From assembly GCA_963719645.1 (NCBI GenBank), contig CAVRCT010000006.1, positions 62,001 through 126,000 on the forward strand: DNA of 64,000 bases. The letters run 5' to 3'. A program made the translations under genes and the position numbers. Positions 8,186 to 16,867 of this stretch are shown here, piece after piece. A model generated the notes under the pieces. That model was not told the origin of the DNA. It saw nothing but the letters and a program-made list of their open reading frames with translations, and searched no databases. This DNA is from CAVRCT01 sp963719645 (GTDB taxonomy: Bacteria > Pseudomonadota > Gammaproteobacteria > DSM-16500). Each line of letters starts with the position of its first letter. Position 1 is the first letter of the stretch.

Positions 8186-10204
8186 TTATTTACCTGTTTG
8201 TGGTTTAATGAGGATCATCGGTTGTACGCGCTGCGTGCCGTAATTGACTTGGATAGAGTCTGTTCTAATCTCATCGTGATGAGGAACTTGTTTAAATAAT
8301 ATGGCAGGCGTTAATGTAAATTCGCGTTGTTTGCGTTTAAACAACCAACTGTAAGTGCGCGGCACAAATTCGACTGAGCCTACCCATAAGCGTTCAGAAC
8401 TATTTTGGATGATCAAATGAGAATCCCAGAGACGAAATGCAATTAAACTTTTGTTGTTCATTTGTTTAATTAAAACTAAGACGGGATTTTTGTCTAAATA
8501 TAAGGGTGAGACCAGCGGTAAATGTTCTGTGCTGTCAATATCGCTCAGTCGATGTAACACACTTGCGACATTGGGTTGCGGTGGAATGCGCCAACCATTT
8601 TGCAGCAGATAATTTTTGATCTCATTCAAATCCCCTAGCCATTGGACATTTAATATTTGTCCCGAAATGCCAAAGCGATTGACGCGATACAGTGGTAAAT
8701 GATCCCCTTGTCGATTCCACCAGTTATTTAATGAAATAGATTGAGTTGGCCATCCTAGCTGGGTGTAATTTGTTTTTAATTGCGAGAAATGTTTTGTCAC
8801 GGCGAGGGTGTAGGTCGCGCTGAGTGTCAGAAGAATCGTTAAAATGATGCCGGTTGGATGCAAAGGTTTTTCGCTCTTGCGATTATACGAAAGCGATACC
8901 AGCATCAGAATGGTTGCGCCTAGCAGCCAGCCCGCAACGATATCTGTAAACCAATGTACACCGAAATAGAGTCGGGATAAGCTTACTGCCGCAATTAACA
9001 CCAACGCCGCGTAATAAAACAGCTTCCGCGCACGAATTTTCATGGCTTTGATTAAGAGCAGGGTGATACCAAAATAATAGGTGACAGCCAATGTTGTGTG
9101 GCCACTGGGAAAAGAATATTCTTCTGTATTGTGCAGAATTCCCCACGGTCGAGGGGAGTGACTCAAGCATTTCAAGCCAACAATGCCAGCGACAGCGAGT
9201 ACACCTAATGCGAGAACATGCCATGCGGTACGCCATCGTTTGGCGTAAGCTAACCAAGCAAATAAGGTGACAGAGAGGGGTAATAACACTGTTTTTTCAC
9301 CTAAAAATGCAATGGCTAACATGATCGTGTCGCCTGTCGGCGTGCGCAGACTGCGGAATAAATAAAAACAAATATTATTGATGTCGATATTTTCCGATCC
9401 TTCCATGACCACGGTAAAAAATAAATAAGCTAACAAGCCACAGGTGATTAGGAAATAAAATGCGAGCGTTAATTGGCCATGCGTGCGTTTTGCATCATAG
9501 TGTTGCAGACCTGAGGTGATGAGTGAGAAATATTTTGAGTGATGCAACTTACGCCACGTGTTGGTTAACAAGCGGTCTATTTGTTTGCGAATCAATTTGA
9601 AAAATTTGGTCAGCAACCAAAAACACAATGCCAGGAGCAGGGTAGTCATTAATAGCGAGAGGATGACATGCAGTGCAACATCCGGCGGCAGTTCGAGCGA
9701 TGCGGCTCCCAATAAAATACCAGGCAGCATATAAAGAGGTGCCCAACCAATGGCAGATAATACGTTGGCGACGGTGAAGCTAAACGGTGACATGTTTAAC
9801 ATGCCTGCAACTAACGGAATTAATGCGCGCACTGGTCCGACAAAACGGCCAATGAAAACACTCAGCCAACCATGTTTACGAAAAAATCGTTCGCCACTCT
9901 CTAATAAATAAGGATGTGCTTTGAATGGCCAGAGAAAGGGCAGACGTTCGTTGAACATGCGGCCTAGCCAATAACTAATACCATCGCCTGCGATGGCGCC
10001 TATCATTGCCCAAAAAATGGTATACCAGAGCGGAATAATTCCCATGCCTGCGAGCGTGCCGATCGCTGTCATCATCACAGTGCCTGGAATCACCGTCCCG
10101 ATGATCGCGATGGATTCTGCTGCAGCAATTCCAAACGTAATTAAACCGGAATACTCAGGATTTGAATTTAGCCACTGCAATACCGGATTTAATTTGTCCA
10201 TCAT
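8186..10204 (-). CDS. lssY: DedA - PAP2 phosphatase - LssY_C fusion membrane protein
   Basis: 672 aa from the paired ATGs at 10204/10201. Residues 1-200 are a DedA/SNARE-associated domain ('GTVIPGTVMM', 'GRFVGPVRALIPLVAG'). About 270-450 is a PAP2 lipid-phosphate phosphatase with all three motifs: 'KCLSHSPRP', 'PSGHTTLA' and 'SRLYFGVHWFTDIVAG'. The last 200 residues resemble the LssY C-terminal domain. The arrangement is known for Legionella LssY. The likely role is dephosphorylation or flipping of polyprenyl or lipid phosphates at the inner membrane. The frame stays open upstream into a repeat element (to 10396), but that extension is repeat-encoded and was not taken as coding. No lss secretion genes are adjacent. 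Confidence 0.88.
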   Translation of the reverse strand: MMDKLNPVLQWLNSNPEYSGLITFGIAAAESIAIIGTVIPGTVMMTAIGTLAGMGIIPLWYTIFWAMIGAIAGDGISYWLGRMFNERLPFLWPFKAHPYLLESGERFFRKHGWLSVFIGRFVGPVRALIPLVAGMLNMSPFSFTVANVLSAIGWAPLYMLPGILLGAASLELPPDVALHVILSLLMTTLLLALCFWLLTKFFKLIRKQIDRLLTNTWRKLHHSKYFSLITSGLQHYDAKRTHGQLTLAFYFLITCGLLAYLFFTVVMEGSENIDINNICFYLFRSLRTPTGDTIMLAIAFLGEKTVLLPLSVTLFAWLAYAKRWRTAWHVLALGVLAVAGIVGLKCLSHSPRPWGILHNTEEYSFPSGHTTLAVTYYFGITLLLIKAMKIRARKLFYYAALVLIAAVSLSRLYFGVHWFTDIVAGWLLGATILMLVSLSYNRKSEKPLHPTGIILTILLTLSATYTLAVTKHFSQLKTNYTQLGWPTQSISLNNWWNRQGDHLPLYRVNRFGISGQILNVQWLGDLNEIKNYLLQNGWRIPPQPNVASVLHRLSDIDSTEHLPLVSPLYLDKNPVLVLIKQMNNKSLIAFRLWDSHLIIQNSSERLWVGSVEFVPRTYSWLFKRKQREFTLTPAILFKQVPHHDEIRTDSIQVNYGTQRVQPMILIKPQTGK

Positions 10205-10341
10205 AAACTGTCTAGAGCTCTTCAGAAAAATATTCTGAATTATAGCGCTCCGATGGCTGTTAGATCGAGATTTATTTTTCTGAAAAAGAGGGGGTATACA
10301 TTGAATAAGAATTTGTTTTTTTATACAAATCCCCCTTGTTC

Positions 10342-11761
10342 CTGACGGATCGACGCAAATTCCACTCATGCGTCGTCCTGAAAAATATGACGTCAACGTA
10401 TTTTAACCGTAGCGAGGGTACTCACACGGAATATTTATTCAGGATCCACTTGAGTATCCTCGATCCCTATAAATTCAGGAATGAGCTCTTCGTTCGTGGA
10501 TCCTGAATAAATCTTACGCGCTACTGCGATAACTGCGGTCAAATAATTTGGGCGTAAGATTTTTCAGGACGACACAGCGGAGGAGTACCTAAGCCCTGCA
10601 GGCTGACGGATCGACGCAAATTCCACTCATGCGTCGTCCTGAAAAATATGACGTCAACGTATTTTAACCGTAGTGAGGGTACTCGCACGGAATATTTATT
10701 CAGGATCCACTTGAGTATCCTCGATCCCTATAAATTCAGGAATGAGCTCTTCGTTCGTGGATCCTGAATAAATCTTACGCGCTACTGCGATAACTGCGGT
10801 CAAATGACTTGGGCGTAAGATTTTTCAGGACGACACAGCGGAGGAGTACCTAAGCCCTGCAGGCTGACGGATCGACGCAAATTCCACCCATGCGTCGTCC
10901 TGAAAAATATGACGTCAACGTATTTTAACCGTAGCGAGGGTACTCACACGGAATATTTATTCAGGATCCACTTAGTATCATCGACCCCTATAAATTCAGG
11001 AATGAGCTCTTCGTTCGTGGATCCTGAATAAATCTTACGCGCTACTGCGATAACTGCGGTCAAATAATTTGGGCGTAAGATTTTTCAGGACGACACAGCG
11101 GAGGAGTACCTAAGCCCTGCGGGCTGATGGGCGTAAGATTTTTCAGGACGACACAGCGGAGGAATACCTAAGGCCTGCGGGCTGACGGATTGACGCAAAT
11201 TCCACCCATGCGTCGTCCTGAAAAATATGACGTCAACGTATTTTAACCGTAGTGAGGGTACTCGCACGGAATATTTATTCAGGATCCACTTGAGTATCCT
11301 CGATCCCTATAAATTCAGGAATGAGCTCTTCGTTCGTGGATCCTGAATAAATCTTACGCGCTACTGCGATAACTGCGGTCAAATGACTTGGGCGTAAGAT
11401 TTTTCAGGACGACACAGCGGAGGAGTACCTAAGCCCTGCGGGCTGATGGGCGTAAGATTTTTCAGGACGACACAGCGGAGGAGTACCTAAGCCCTGCAGG
11501 CTGACGGATCGACGCAAATTCCACCCATGCGTCGTCCTGAAAAATATGACGTCAACGTATTTTAACCGTAGCGAGGGTACTCACACGGAATATTTATTCA
11601 GGATCCACTTAGTATCATCGATCCCTATAAATTCAGGAATGAGCTCTTCGTTCGTGGATCCTGAATAAATCTTACGCGCTACTGCGATAACTGCGGTCAA
11701 ATAATTTGGGCGTAAGATTTTTCAGGACGACGCATGAGTGGAATTTGCGTCGATCCGTCAG
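10342..11761. repeat. Tandem array of five copies of 261-bp MITE-like element A
   Basis: Units begin with CTGACGGATCGACGCAAATT at 10342, 10603, 10864, 11182 and 11501 (one base differs at 11182). Spacings are 261, 261, 318 and 319 bp; the longer ones carry an extra duplication of about 57 bp from the unit end. Only the outermost ends form the full terminal inverted repeat (about 43 bp, ending CCGTCAG at 11761). Inner units end in a different sequence (ACACAGCGGAGGAGTACCTA). Each unit also holds an inner palindrome around GTGGATCCTGAATAAAT. The flanks CCCCCTTGTTC and GAACAAGGGGG are the two ends of element C. No transposase is encoded. Confidence 0.9.
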
Positions 11762-11833
11762 GAACAAGGGGGATTTGTATAAAAAAAATAAATTCTCATT
11801 CGACGCTCACCCGAAAGCGGATGAGCGTTTGTG

Positions 11834-12814
11834 CTATTTGACTTCTTCACCCATCGCTTGACGATCCGCATGATAGGATGAGCGAACTAACGGCCCACTG
11901 GCAACATTTTTAAAACCGATAGAATCAGCATAATCCGCCAATTCTTTAAATTGTTGCGGGGTGATGTAACGAACAACCGGCATATGAAATTTGCTGGGTT
12001 GGAGATATTGACCTAATGTGAGCATATCCACATCATGAGCACGCAAATCACGTAATGTTTGTTTGATTTCATCATCTGTTTCACCTAACCCGAGCATCAA
12101 ACCAGATTTGGTAGGGGTATGCGGAAAACGTTGTTTAAATTGTTTGAGCAATTGTAACGAATGCAAATAATCCGATCCGGGTCGCGCTTGTTTATATAAG
12201 CGGGGCACCGTTTCAATATTGTGATTAAAAACATCTGGCAAGGCATTGCCGGTTTCAGTCAGTGCCACTTCAAGACGGCCGCGATAATCAGGCACCAATG
12301 TTTCAATTTTGATCGTCGGATTCTGGGCGCGAATGGCATGTAAGCAAGCGGTAAAGTGACTTGCGCCACCGTCTTTTAAATCATCACGATCAACCGATGT
12401 AATGACGACGTAACGCAACTTCATTTGAGCGATAGTATTGGCAAGATTAATCGGCTCATTGGGATCGAGCGGGTCTGGTTTGCCGTGCGCCACATCACAA
12501 AAACTGCAACGTCGGGTGCATTTATCACCCATGATCATAAACGTTGCGGTGCCGTGACTAAAGCATTCCGATAAATTGGGACACGAGGCTTCTTCACACA
12601 CGGTGACTAATTTATTCTGACGCAAAATTTGTTTCAGATTCGCAACGGATGGATCCGTCGCTAACCGAATGCGGATCCAGTCCGGTTTGCGCAATGGATC
12701 GTGAGTAGGTTCAATTTTAACGGGAATTCGCGCAAGTTTTTCTTTGCCGCGTTGTTTATTATTCGGGTTATTGGCTTGTTGCATAAGGCATTCCAGATTG
12801 AATAAGCGTGTCAT
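11834..12814 (-). CDS. lipA: Lipoyl synthase
   Basis: Radical-SAM enzyme that inserts two sulfurs into octanoyl groups on E2/H proteins to make lipoate. It shows the radical-SAM cluster motif 'CTRRCSFC', the auxiliary cluster motif 'CEEASCPNLSEC' and the conserved C-terminal 'RSSYHA'. Length is 326 aa. The ATG at 12814 has AGGA at suitable distance inside the lipB 3' end; an alternative ATG at 12784 also overlaps lipB. It is the last gene of the dacA-ybeD-lipB-lipA block, in E. coli order. Confidence 0.97.
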   Translation of the reverse strand: MTRLFNLECLMQQANNPNNKQRGKEKLARIPVKIEPTHDPLRKPDWIRIRLATDPSVANLKQILRQNKLVTVCEEASCPNLSECFSHGTATFMIMGDKCTRRCSFCDVAHGKPDPLDPNEPINLANTIAQMKLRYVVITSVDRDDLKDGGASHFTACLHAIRAQNPTIKIETLVPDYRGRLEVALTETGNALPDVFNHNIETVPRLYKQARPGSDYLHSLQLLKQFKQRFPHTPTKSGLMLGLGETDDEIKQTLRDLRAHDVDMLTLGQYLQPSKFHMPVVRYITPQQFKELADYADSIGFKNVASGPLVRSSYHADRQAMGEEVK

Positions 12815-13430
12815 TATATCCTAAATTTGCAATTAAATAATGAGTCAATTGCATTTCAACGGTCTTCATTTCAATAGCAGATTGAAAATCTTTGATTTGA
12901 GTCATTTCTAAGGAGGCGAAACCGCAAGGATTAATGCGACGGAACGGTTCCAAATCCATAGCGACATTCAATGCCAATCCATGATAAGACGAGCCGCGGC
13001 GGATACGTAAACCGATCGAGCAAATTTTTTTATCTTGGGTGTAGACCCCGGGCGCATCGGCTTTGGCATACGCTGTGATCGCATAGTCATTTAATAATTG
13101 AATGATTGAGTTTTCGAGGAGTGACACCATTTGCCGGACATTTAATTTTTTTCGTTTTAAATCCACTAAGGGATAGAGAACTAATTGGCCGGGACCATGA
13201 TAAGTCACTTGACCACCCCGATCGACTGGAATGACAGGTATATTCCCCGGGTTTAGAATATGTTCCGGTTTGCCATTTTGTCCTTGGGTAAAAACAGGCG
13301 GGTGTTCTAACGTCCAAATTTCATCTGGGGTCGTCTCATCGCGTTGGTTGGTCAGCGTTTGCATCGCTCGCCAGCAAGATAAATAATCTTGCTGGCTGAG
13401 CTTTCGAATGATGACTGTGTTGGTATTCAT
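12768..13430 (-). CDS. lipB: Octanoyl-ACP:protein N-octanoyltransferase
   Basis: Transfers octanoate from acyl carrier protein to lipoyl domains, the step before LipA. Family signatures present: 'RGGQVTYHGPGQLVLYP', 'KICSIGLRI', 'HGLALNV' and the catalytic Cys in 'NPCGFASLEM'. The length of 220 aa is normal. The start overlaps the ybeD stop by four bases (ATGA), and the 3' end overlaps lipA, so translation is probably coupled. Confidence 0.97.
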   Translation of the reverse strand: MNTNTVIIRKLSQQDYLSCWRAMQTLTNQRDETTPDEIWTLEHPPVFTQGQNGKPEHILNPGNIPVIPVDRGGQVTYHGPGQLVLYPLVDLKRKKLNVRQMVSLLENSIIQLLNDYAITAYAKADAPGVYTQDKKICSIGLRIRRGSSYHGLALNVAMDLEPFRRINPCGFASLEMTQIKDFQSAIEMKTVEMQLTHYLIANLGYNDTLIQSGMPYATSQ

Positions 13431-13696
13431 AATGCCATAAGGACTAATGGATCAGCGCTCAATTCGCGGTATATATCATCCAACTGTTCTTTGCTTTCTG
13501 CATGCACGGTGATGGATAACGCGAGGTATTTGCCATCTTTGCTGGGACGACTGCGAATGGCTGTTTCGCGTAATTCCGCCACGTGTTTGCGGATGATGGT
13601 TAAAACCGCTAATTCAAATTCATCGGAGGCCACGCCAAATATTTTGATGACGAAGTCGCAAGGAAATTGTAAAAGAGGTTCGTTGGTTTCTGTCAT
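13427..13696 (-). CDS. ybeD: YbeD/DUF493 family small protein
   Basis: 89-aa protein with the ferredoxin-like DUF493 pattern ('FPCDFVIKIFG' near the start, 'GKYLALSITVHAESKEQLD' in the middle). Homologues nearly always sit between dacA and lipB, as here. The biochemical role is not established; a regulatory ACT-like fold is known for the family. It begins 3 bp after dacA ends and overlaps lipB by 4 bp. Confidence 0.93.
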   Translation of the reverse strand: MTETNEPLLQFPCDFVIKIFGVASDEFELAVLTIIRKHVAELRETAIRSRPSKDGKYLALSITVHAESKEQLDDIYRELSADPLVLMAL

Positions 13697-13698
13697 AA

Positions 13699-14925
13699 CT
13701 AACCGTTATTCACTTTTTCATTTGATTTCGAAAAAACCTTGTTGAAACTGTAACGAAATGAATCGGTCATTCTGCGCCATAAACCGCCTTTGGGATCATT
13801 GTCCATTGCCACTAAGGGCTCTGCTACCAAAAGTTGGCCATTCAATGTGACATTCAATGCGCCATAGGGTTGGCCTTTCACAATCGGTGCTTTCACCGGC
13901 TCATTGATGACAAGACTGGCTTGAATATTTTTGTATTGTCCAGCAGGCATGGTGACGTAGAGATCTTTTAGTAAGCCAAGTTTGACTTGTTTATTTTGAC
14001 CTTTCCAAACGCGTACTTCAGTTAAGGCAGTCGCTGCATTATATAATTTATGTGTTTCGTAAAAGCGGAATCCATAGGTTAACAGGCGGATGGAATCTTC
14101 GGTGCGAGCTGAATCACTGGGCGCGCCCATCACCACGCTGATTAATCGGGTACCGTCTTTGACGGCGGAGGAGACTAGGCAATAACCTGCTTCATCCGTA
14201 TGTCCTGTTTTTAAGCCATCGGCGTATTGAAAACGCCATAACAACCGATTGCGATTAGGTTGGCGGATATTGTTATAGACAAACCATTTTTCGGAATATA
14301 AGCGGTAATCTTCGGGAAAATTTTTGATAATGGCTTGTGCTAATAACGCTAAATCGTGTGCGGTTGAATAATGTTGTGGATTGGGTAACCCATTGCTGTC
14401 AACAAAATGGCTATCTTTCATGCCGATTAATTTCGCTTGTTCATTCATCAAGCCGGTGAATGCTTCTTCGGTGCCGCCCAAATGTTCTGCCATGGCCACA
14501 CTGGCATCATTTCCGGATGCCACCACAATGCCTTGCAATAAATCATGTACCGAGACATCGGAATTCACTTTTACAAACATACGCGAACCGCCAGTACGCC
14601 AGGCTTTTTCGCTAATACGAACTTTATCATCCAAATGCAGCGTGCCATTTTTTAAGGCATTGGAAACCACGTACATCGTCATCAATTTGGTTAAACTGGC
14701 AGGCGCCATGTGTTTGTTTGCATTTTTTTCAGCGATGATTTTTCCACTGTTGGCGTCGATCAAAATATAACTTTGGACATTCAAATCCGGCGTGGTGGGT
14801 GTCATATTGGGCTGAGGTTGGGTCGGGATCGCAATCACGGGGTTGGCGAATGTGAGGGTGCTGATCATCAGGGTGACAAGCAATGCTAACAACAAATGGA
14901 ATTTGAGAATGACTTTGTGATGCAT
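13699..14925 (-). CDS. dacA: D-alanyl-D-alanine carboxypeptidase (PBP5/6 type)
   Basis: Low-molecular-mass penicillin-binding protein that trims the terminal D-Ala from peptidoglycan stem peptides. A signal peptide ('ILKFHLLLALLVTLM') precedes the transpeptidase fold with SLTK (SxxK), SGN (SxN) and KTG ('DGLKTGHTDEAG') motifs. The C-terminal PBP5 beta domain is followed by a short amphipathic anchor-like tail ('RRMTDSFRYSFNKVF'). The ATG at 14925 is preferred: it has AGGGG upstream and starts the signal peptide. The longer frame to 14970 adds an unlikely leader. First gene of the lip block. Confidence 0.96.
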   Translation of the reverse strand: MHHKVILKFHLLLALLVTLMISTLTFANPVIAIPTQPQPNMTPTTPDLNVQSYILIDANSGKIIAEKNANKHMAPASLTKLMTMYVVSNALKNGTLHLDDKVRISEKAWRTGGSRMFVKVNSDVSVHDLLQGIVVASGNDASVAMAEHLGGTEEAFTGLMNEQAKLIGMKDSHFVDSNGLPNPQHYSTAHDLALLAQAIIKNFPEDYRLYSEKWFVYNNIRQPNRNRLLWRFQYADGLKTGHTDEAGYCLVSSAVKDGTRLISVVMGAPSDSARTEDSIRLLTYGFRFYETHKLYNAATALTEVRVWKGQNKQVKLGLLKDLYVTMPAGQYKNIQASLVINEPVKAPIVKGQPYGALNVTLNGQLLVAEPLVAMDNDPKGGLWRRMTDSFRYSFNKVFSKSNEKVNNG

Positions 14926-15045
14926 GGGGGTGCCCCTAATTAAAGTAAAAAACTGCCGCAAGTTTATCACAATTAAGGCATGAGAAAAGGGATCGGTTGA
15001 AAAATTGGTTGTTTTTACTTTAGAAAAAATTATGCCTAATTACTC

Positions 15046-15076
15046 TTGACATACTTAAATTAGACGGCATTATACG
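15046..15076 (+). promoter_or_regulatory. Possible sigma-70 promoter for comEA-like gene
   Basis: A perfect -35 TTGACA lies at 15046-15051. The -10 is less certain: CATTAT at 15068 (16-bp spacer) or TATACG at 15071 (19-bp spacer). It would leave a leader of about 180 nt before the comEA-like start. Nothing else is evident in the 330 bp between dacA and this gene. Confidence 0.4.
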
Positions 15077-15259
15077 CACCATGCTTTGGAATAATCTTTT
15101 TTATAAAAAAGCATACCTTTTTATTTCCTACCCAATTTTTTCTGCATTATCAATAATATCTCTACCTCCCTCAGATCACACCCTTCAAACCAATACGTCT
15201 GACATCATCTGCTGTCGGATTTTTTTAAAAATTTAAAAAACAAACTAAGGAGTTTTATC

Positions 15260-15598
15260 ATGTCGTTTTATCGTACGTTTATCGCAGCTATTGCGGCGAT
15301 GAGTTTAGTCACCGCTGTATTTGCGAAAGAAAATGCAACCCAAACACCGGTTACAGCAACCGCACCCAAGGCAACGGCTGCGCAACCTGTGGCGAATAAG
15401 GTCAATATCAACAAAGCGACTGCGCAAGAATTAGCAGCCGTGAATGGTATGTCGATGAGCAAGGCAAAGGCAATTGTGTCTTATCGCAAAAAAAATGGGG
15501 AATTCAAATCGCTGGATGAGTTAAAAACAGTAAAAGGCTTCAAGCGGATGGATGAAAAAACTATGAAGGATTTAGTGGATCAGTTAACGGTTGGTTGA
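15260..15598 (+). CDS. comEA: ComEA-like helix-hairpin-helix DNA-binding protein
   Basis: 112-aa exported protein. The signal peptide ends near 'AVFAKE', followed by an Ala/Thr/Pro-rich linker and a tandem helix-hairpin-helix domain ('VNINKATAQELAAVNGMS', 'KAKAIVSYRKKNGEFKSLDE'). Family members bind incoming DNA in the periplasm during natural transformation. A strong ribosome site (AAGGAG) precedes the ATG. It stands alone, not next to other com genes. A general periplasmic DNA-binding role is possible, since short ComEA-like proteins are also found in non-competent bacteria. Confidence 0.85.
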   Translation: MSFYRTFIAAIAAMSLVTAVFAKENATQTPVTATAPKATAAQPVANKVNINKATAQELAAVNGMSMSKAKAIVSYRKKNGEFKSLDELKTVKGFKRMDEKTMKDLVDQLTVG

Positions 15599-15620
15599 TT
15601 ATTGAATCCAAAAAAATACG

Positions 15621-15655
15621 GAGGCTGTGTCAAAGCAGCCTTCATTGCTTTTCCA
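15621..15655 (+). terminator. Weak hairpin after comEA-like gene
   Basis: AGGCTG (15622-15627) pairs with CAGCCT (15636-15641) around an 8-base loop, followed by a T-containing stretch (TTCATTGCTTTT). The stem is short. Confidence 0.35.
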
Positions 15656-15944
15656 CCCCCCGCTTGATAAACTTGAAAATTCGGATTAGAAAGTCGAATA
15701 TTCAAGGTGAAAAATGCTATTAAGAAATGATTATATATTTAAAATCAAAGAGTTGTTATCTAGTAACAGAATCGTTATCCGGTAGAATTGCTTATCTCGA
15801 ATTATCGCAAATTGAACTAATCATGTTTAGCTGGCTCCAGAGTAATTTCGATTGAAGCTGGATGCCAGCTAAAAGCACCATAGGTATCTACACAAGCGTA
15901 ATTCTAAGTTTGTTGTCTATCAATTGCGAGAGCTGCTTAAGACA

Positions 15945-16088
15945 GAGGCTGTCATCCTGAGTGCTTTTCGCTCCGAAGGATCTCCCGATGAAGTAGAGAG
16001 ATGCTTAAGAATACTTTTAACTAAACATCAGAAATTTGCGGGAGATGCTTCGGAGCGAAAAGCGCTCAGGATGACAGCCCTTTCTTAA
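15945..16088. repeat. Element B palindrome
   Basis: Arms GCTGTCATCCTGAGTGCTTT and AAAGCGCTCAGGATGACAGC flank a spacer with CATCAGAAATTTGCGGGAGA. Other full or partial copies: 16620-16690, 20460-20715, 32590-32740, 46040-46170, 48045-48320, 54570-54800. Confidence 0.85.
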
Positions 16089-16155
16089 TCCTCCATTTTG
16101 CCCCTCAAGAATAAGTTATTATATTGCTTAGAGAAGAGCTTCCCCCTTTGAAAAA

Positions 16156-16243
16156 CTTAGGTATCTACACAAGCCACCCATGTGTCGTCCCGCGCTAAAA
16201 GCCGCGCGGGACGACACATGGGTGGCTTGTGTAGATACCTATG
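16156..16243. repeat. Element D: 88-bp near-perfect hairpin with 9-bp target duplication
   Basis: 36-bp arms (16159-16194 and 16205-16240; AGGTATCTACACAAGCCACC at the left end) are perfectly complementary around a 10-base loop. TTTGAAAAA occurs immediately before (16147-16155) and after (16244-16252), as expected for a target-site duplication. Confidence 0.8.
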
Positions 16244-16307
16244 TTTGAAAAAGGGGGATTGAGGGGGATTTGTAAAAAAATAAATTTTATAAAAATCCCT
16301 CCTGACC

Positions 16308-16568
16308 CTGACGGATCGACGCAAATTCCACCCATGCGTCGTCCTGAAAAATCTTACGCCAAATCATTTGACCGCAGTTATTGCAGTAGCGCGTAAGATT
16401 TATTCAGGATCCACGAACGAAGAGCTGATTCTGGAATTTATAGGGATCGATGATACTCAAGTGGATCCTGAATAAATATTCCGTGCGAGTACCGTCGCTA
16501 CGGTTAAAATACGTTGACGTCATATTTTTCAGGACGACGCATGGGTGGAATTTGCGTCGAGCCGTCAG
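16308..16568. repeat. Element A: single 261-bp MITE-like copy with 9-bp target duplication
   Basis: Terminal inverted repeats start CTGACGGATCGACGC at 16308 and end GCGTCGAGCCGTCAG at 16568. CTCCTGACC flanks both ends (16299-16307 and 16569-16577). It is the same element as in the 10.3-11.8 kb array, in opposite internal orientation, with no coding capacity. Confidence 0.85.
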
Positions 16569-16810
16569 CTCCTGACCTCCCTTTTTCAAAGGGAGAGACT
16601 TCTCGAAGCAGATAACTGCTATATAATTTTCAAGACAGTTGCTTCGGAGCGAAAAGCACTCAGGATGACAGCCTCTGTCTTAAGCAGCTCTCGCAATTGA
16701 TAGACAACGAACTTGGAATTACGCTTGTGTAGATACCTATGTAAAAGAGCGCTGGCACGACACCCCGAGACATAACACCGAATCGTCACGCAGCCAACAA
16801 CGTAAGTTCA

Positions 16811-16838
16811 TTGACTTTTGGCAGGAAATTTTTATAGT
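16811..16838 (+). promoter_or_regulatory. Sigma-70 type promoter for the 16868 gene
   Basis: TTGACT (16811-16816), a 16-bp spacer and TATAGT (16833-16838) match the consensus at five of six positions each. It lies just outside the repeat block and leaves a leader of roughly 20 nt with AAAAGGA before the ATG. It may drive the start of the polysaccharide locus. Confidence 0.6.
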
Positions 16839-16867
16839 GCGCTATAGGCACATAAAAGGATTGGCAG

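Larger units (their letters stand above)
15880..16740. repeat. Composite of nested palindromic elements
   Basis: This 860-bp block fills most of the 1.27-kb gap between the comEA-like gene and the next CDS. Outer arms of about 100 bp (15880-15979 and 16642-16740) are inverted copies, beginning ATAGGTATCTACACAAGCGT. Inside are an element B palindrome (to about 16088), a broken copy of element C holding the element D hairpin (16156-16243), and one element A copy (16308-16568). No ORF in the block looks real. Confidence 0.8.

Noticed and set aside
10205..10396. Upstream extension of the lssY-like frame
   Set aside because: The added N terminus is encoded by the MITE end and gap DNA; the DedA domain begins at the ATG pair at 10204/10201.
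11085..11267. 60-codon minus-strand frame inside the MITE array
   Set aside because: Repeat-derived, not conserved between units because of their variants and length changes.
10342..11761. CRISPR array
   Set aside because: Units are contiguous and 261 bp or more with no unique spacers, and no cas genes are present.
13389..13745. 118-codon plus-strand frame over ybeD
   Set aside because: Antisense shadow of the well-supported ybeD and lipB genes.
16404..16589. 61-codon minus-strand frame
   Set aside because: Lies almost wholly within element A and has no homology or ribosome site.
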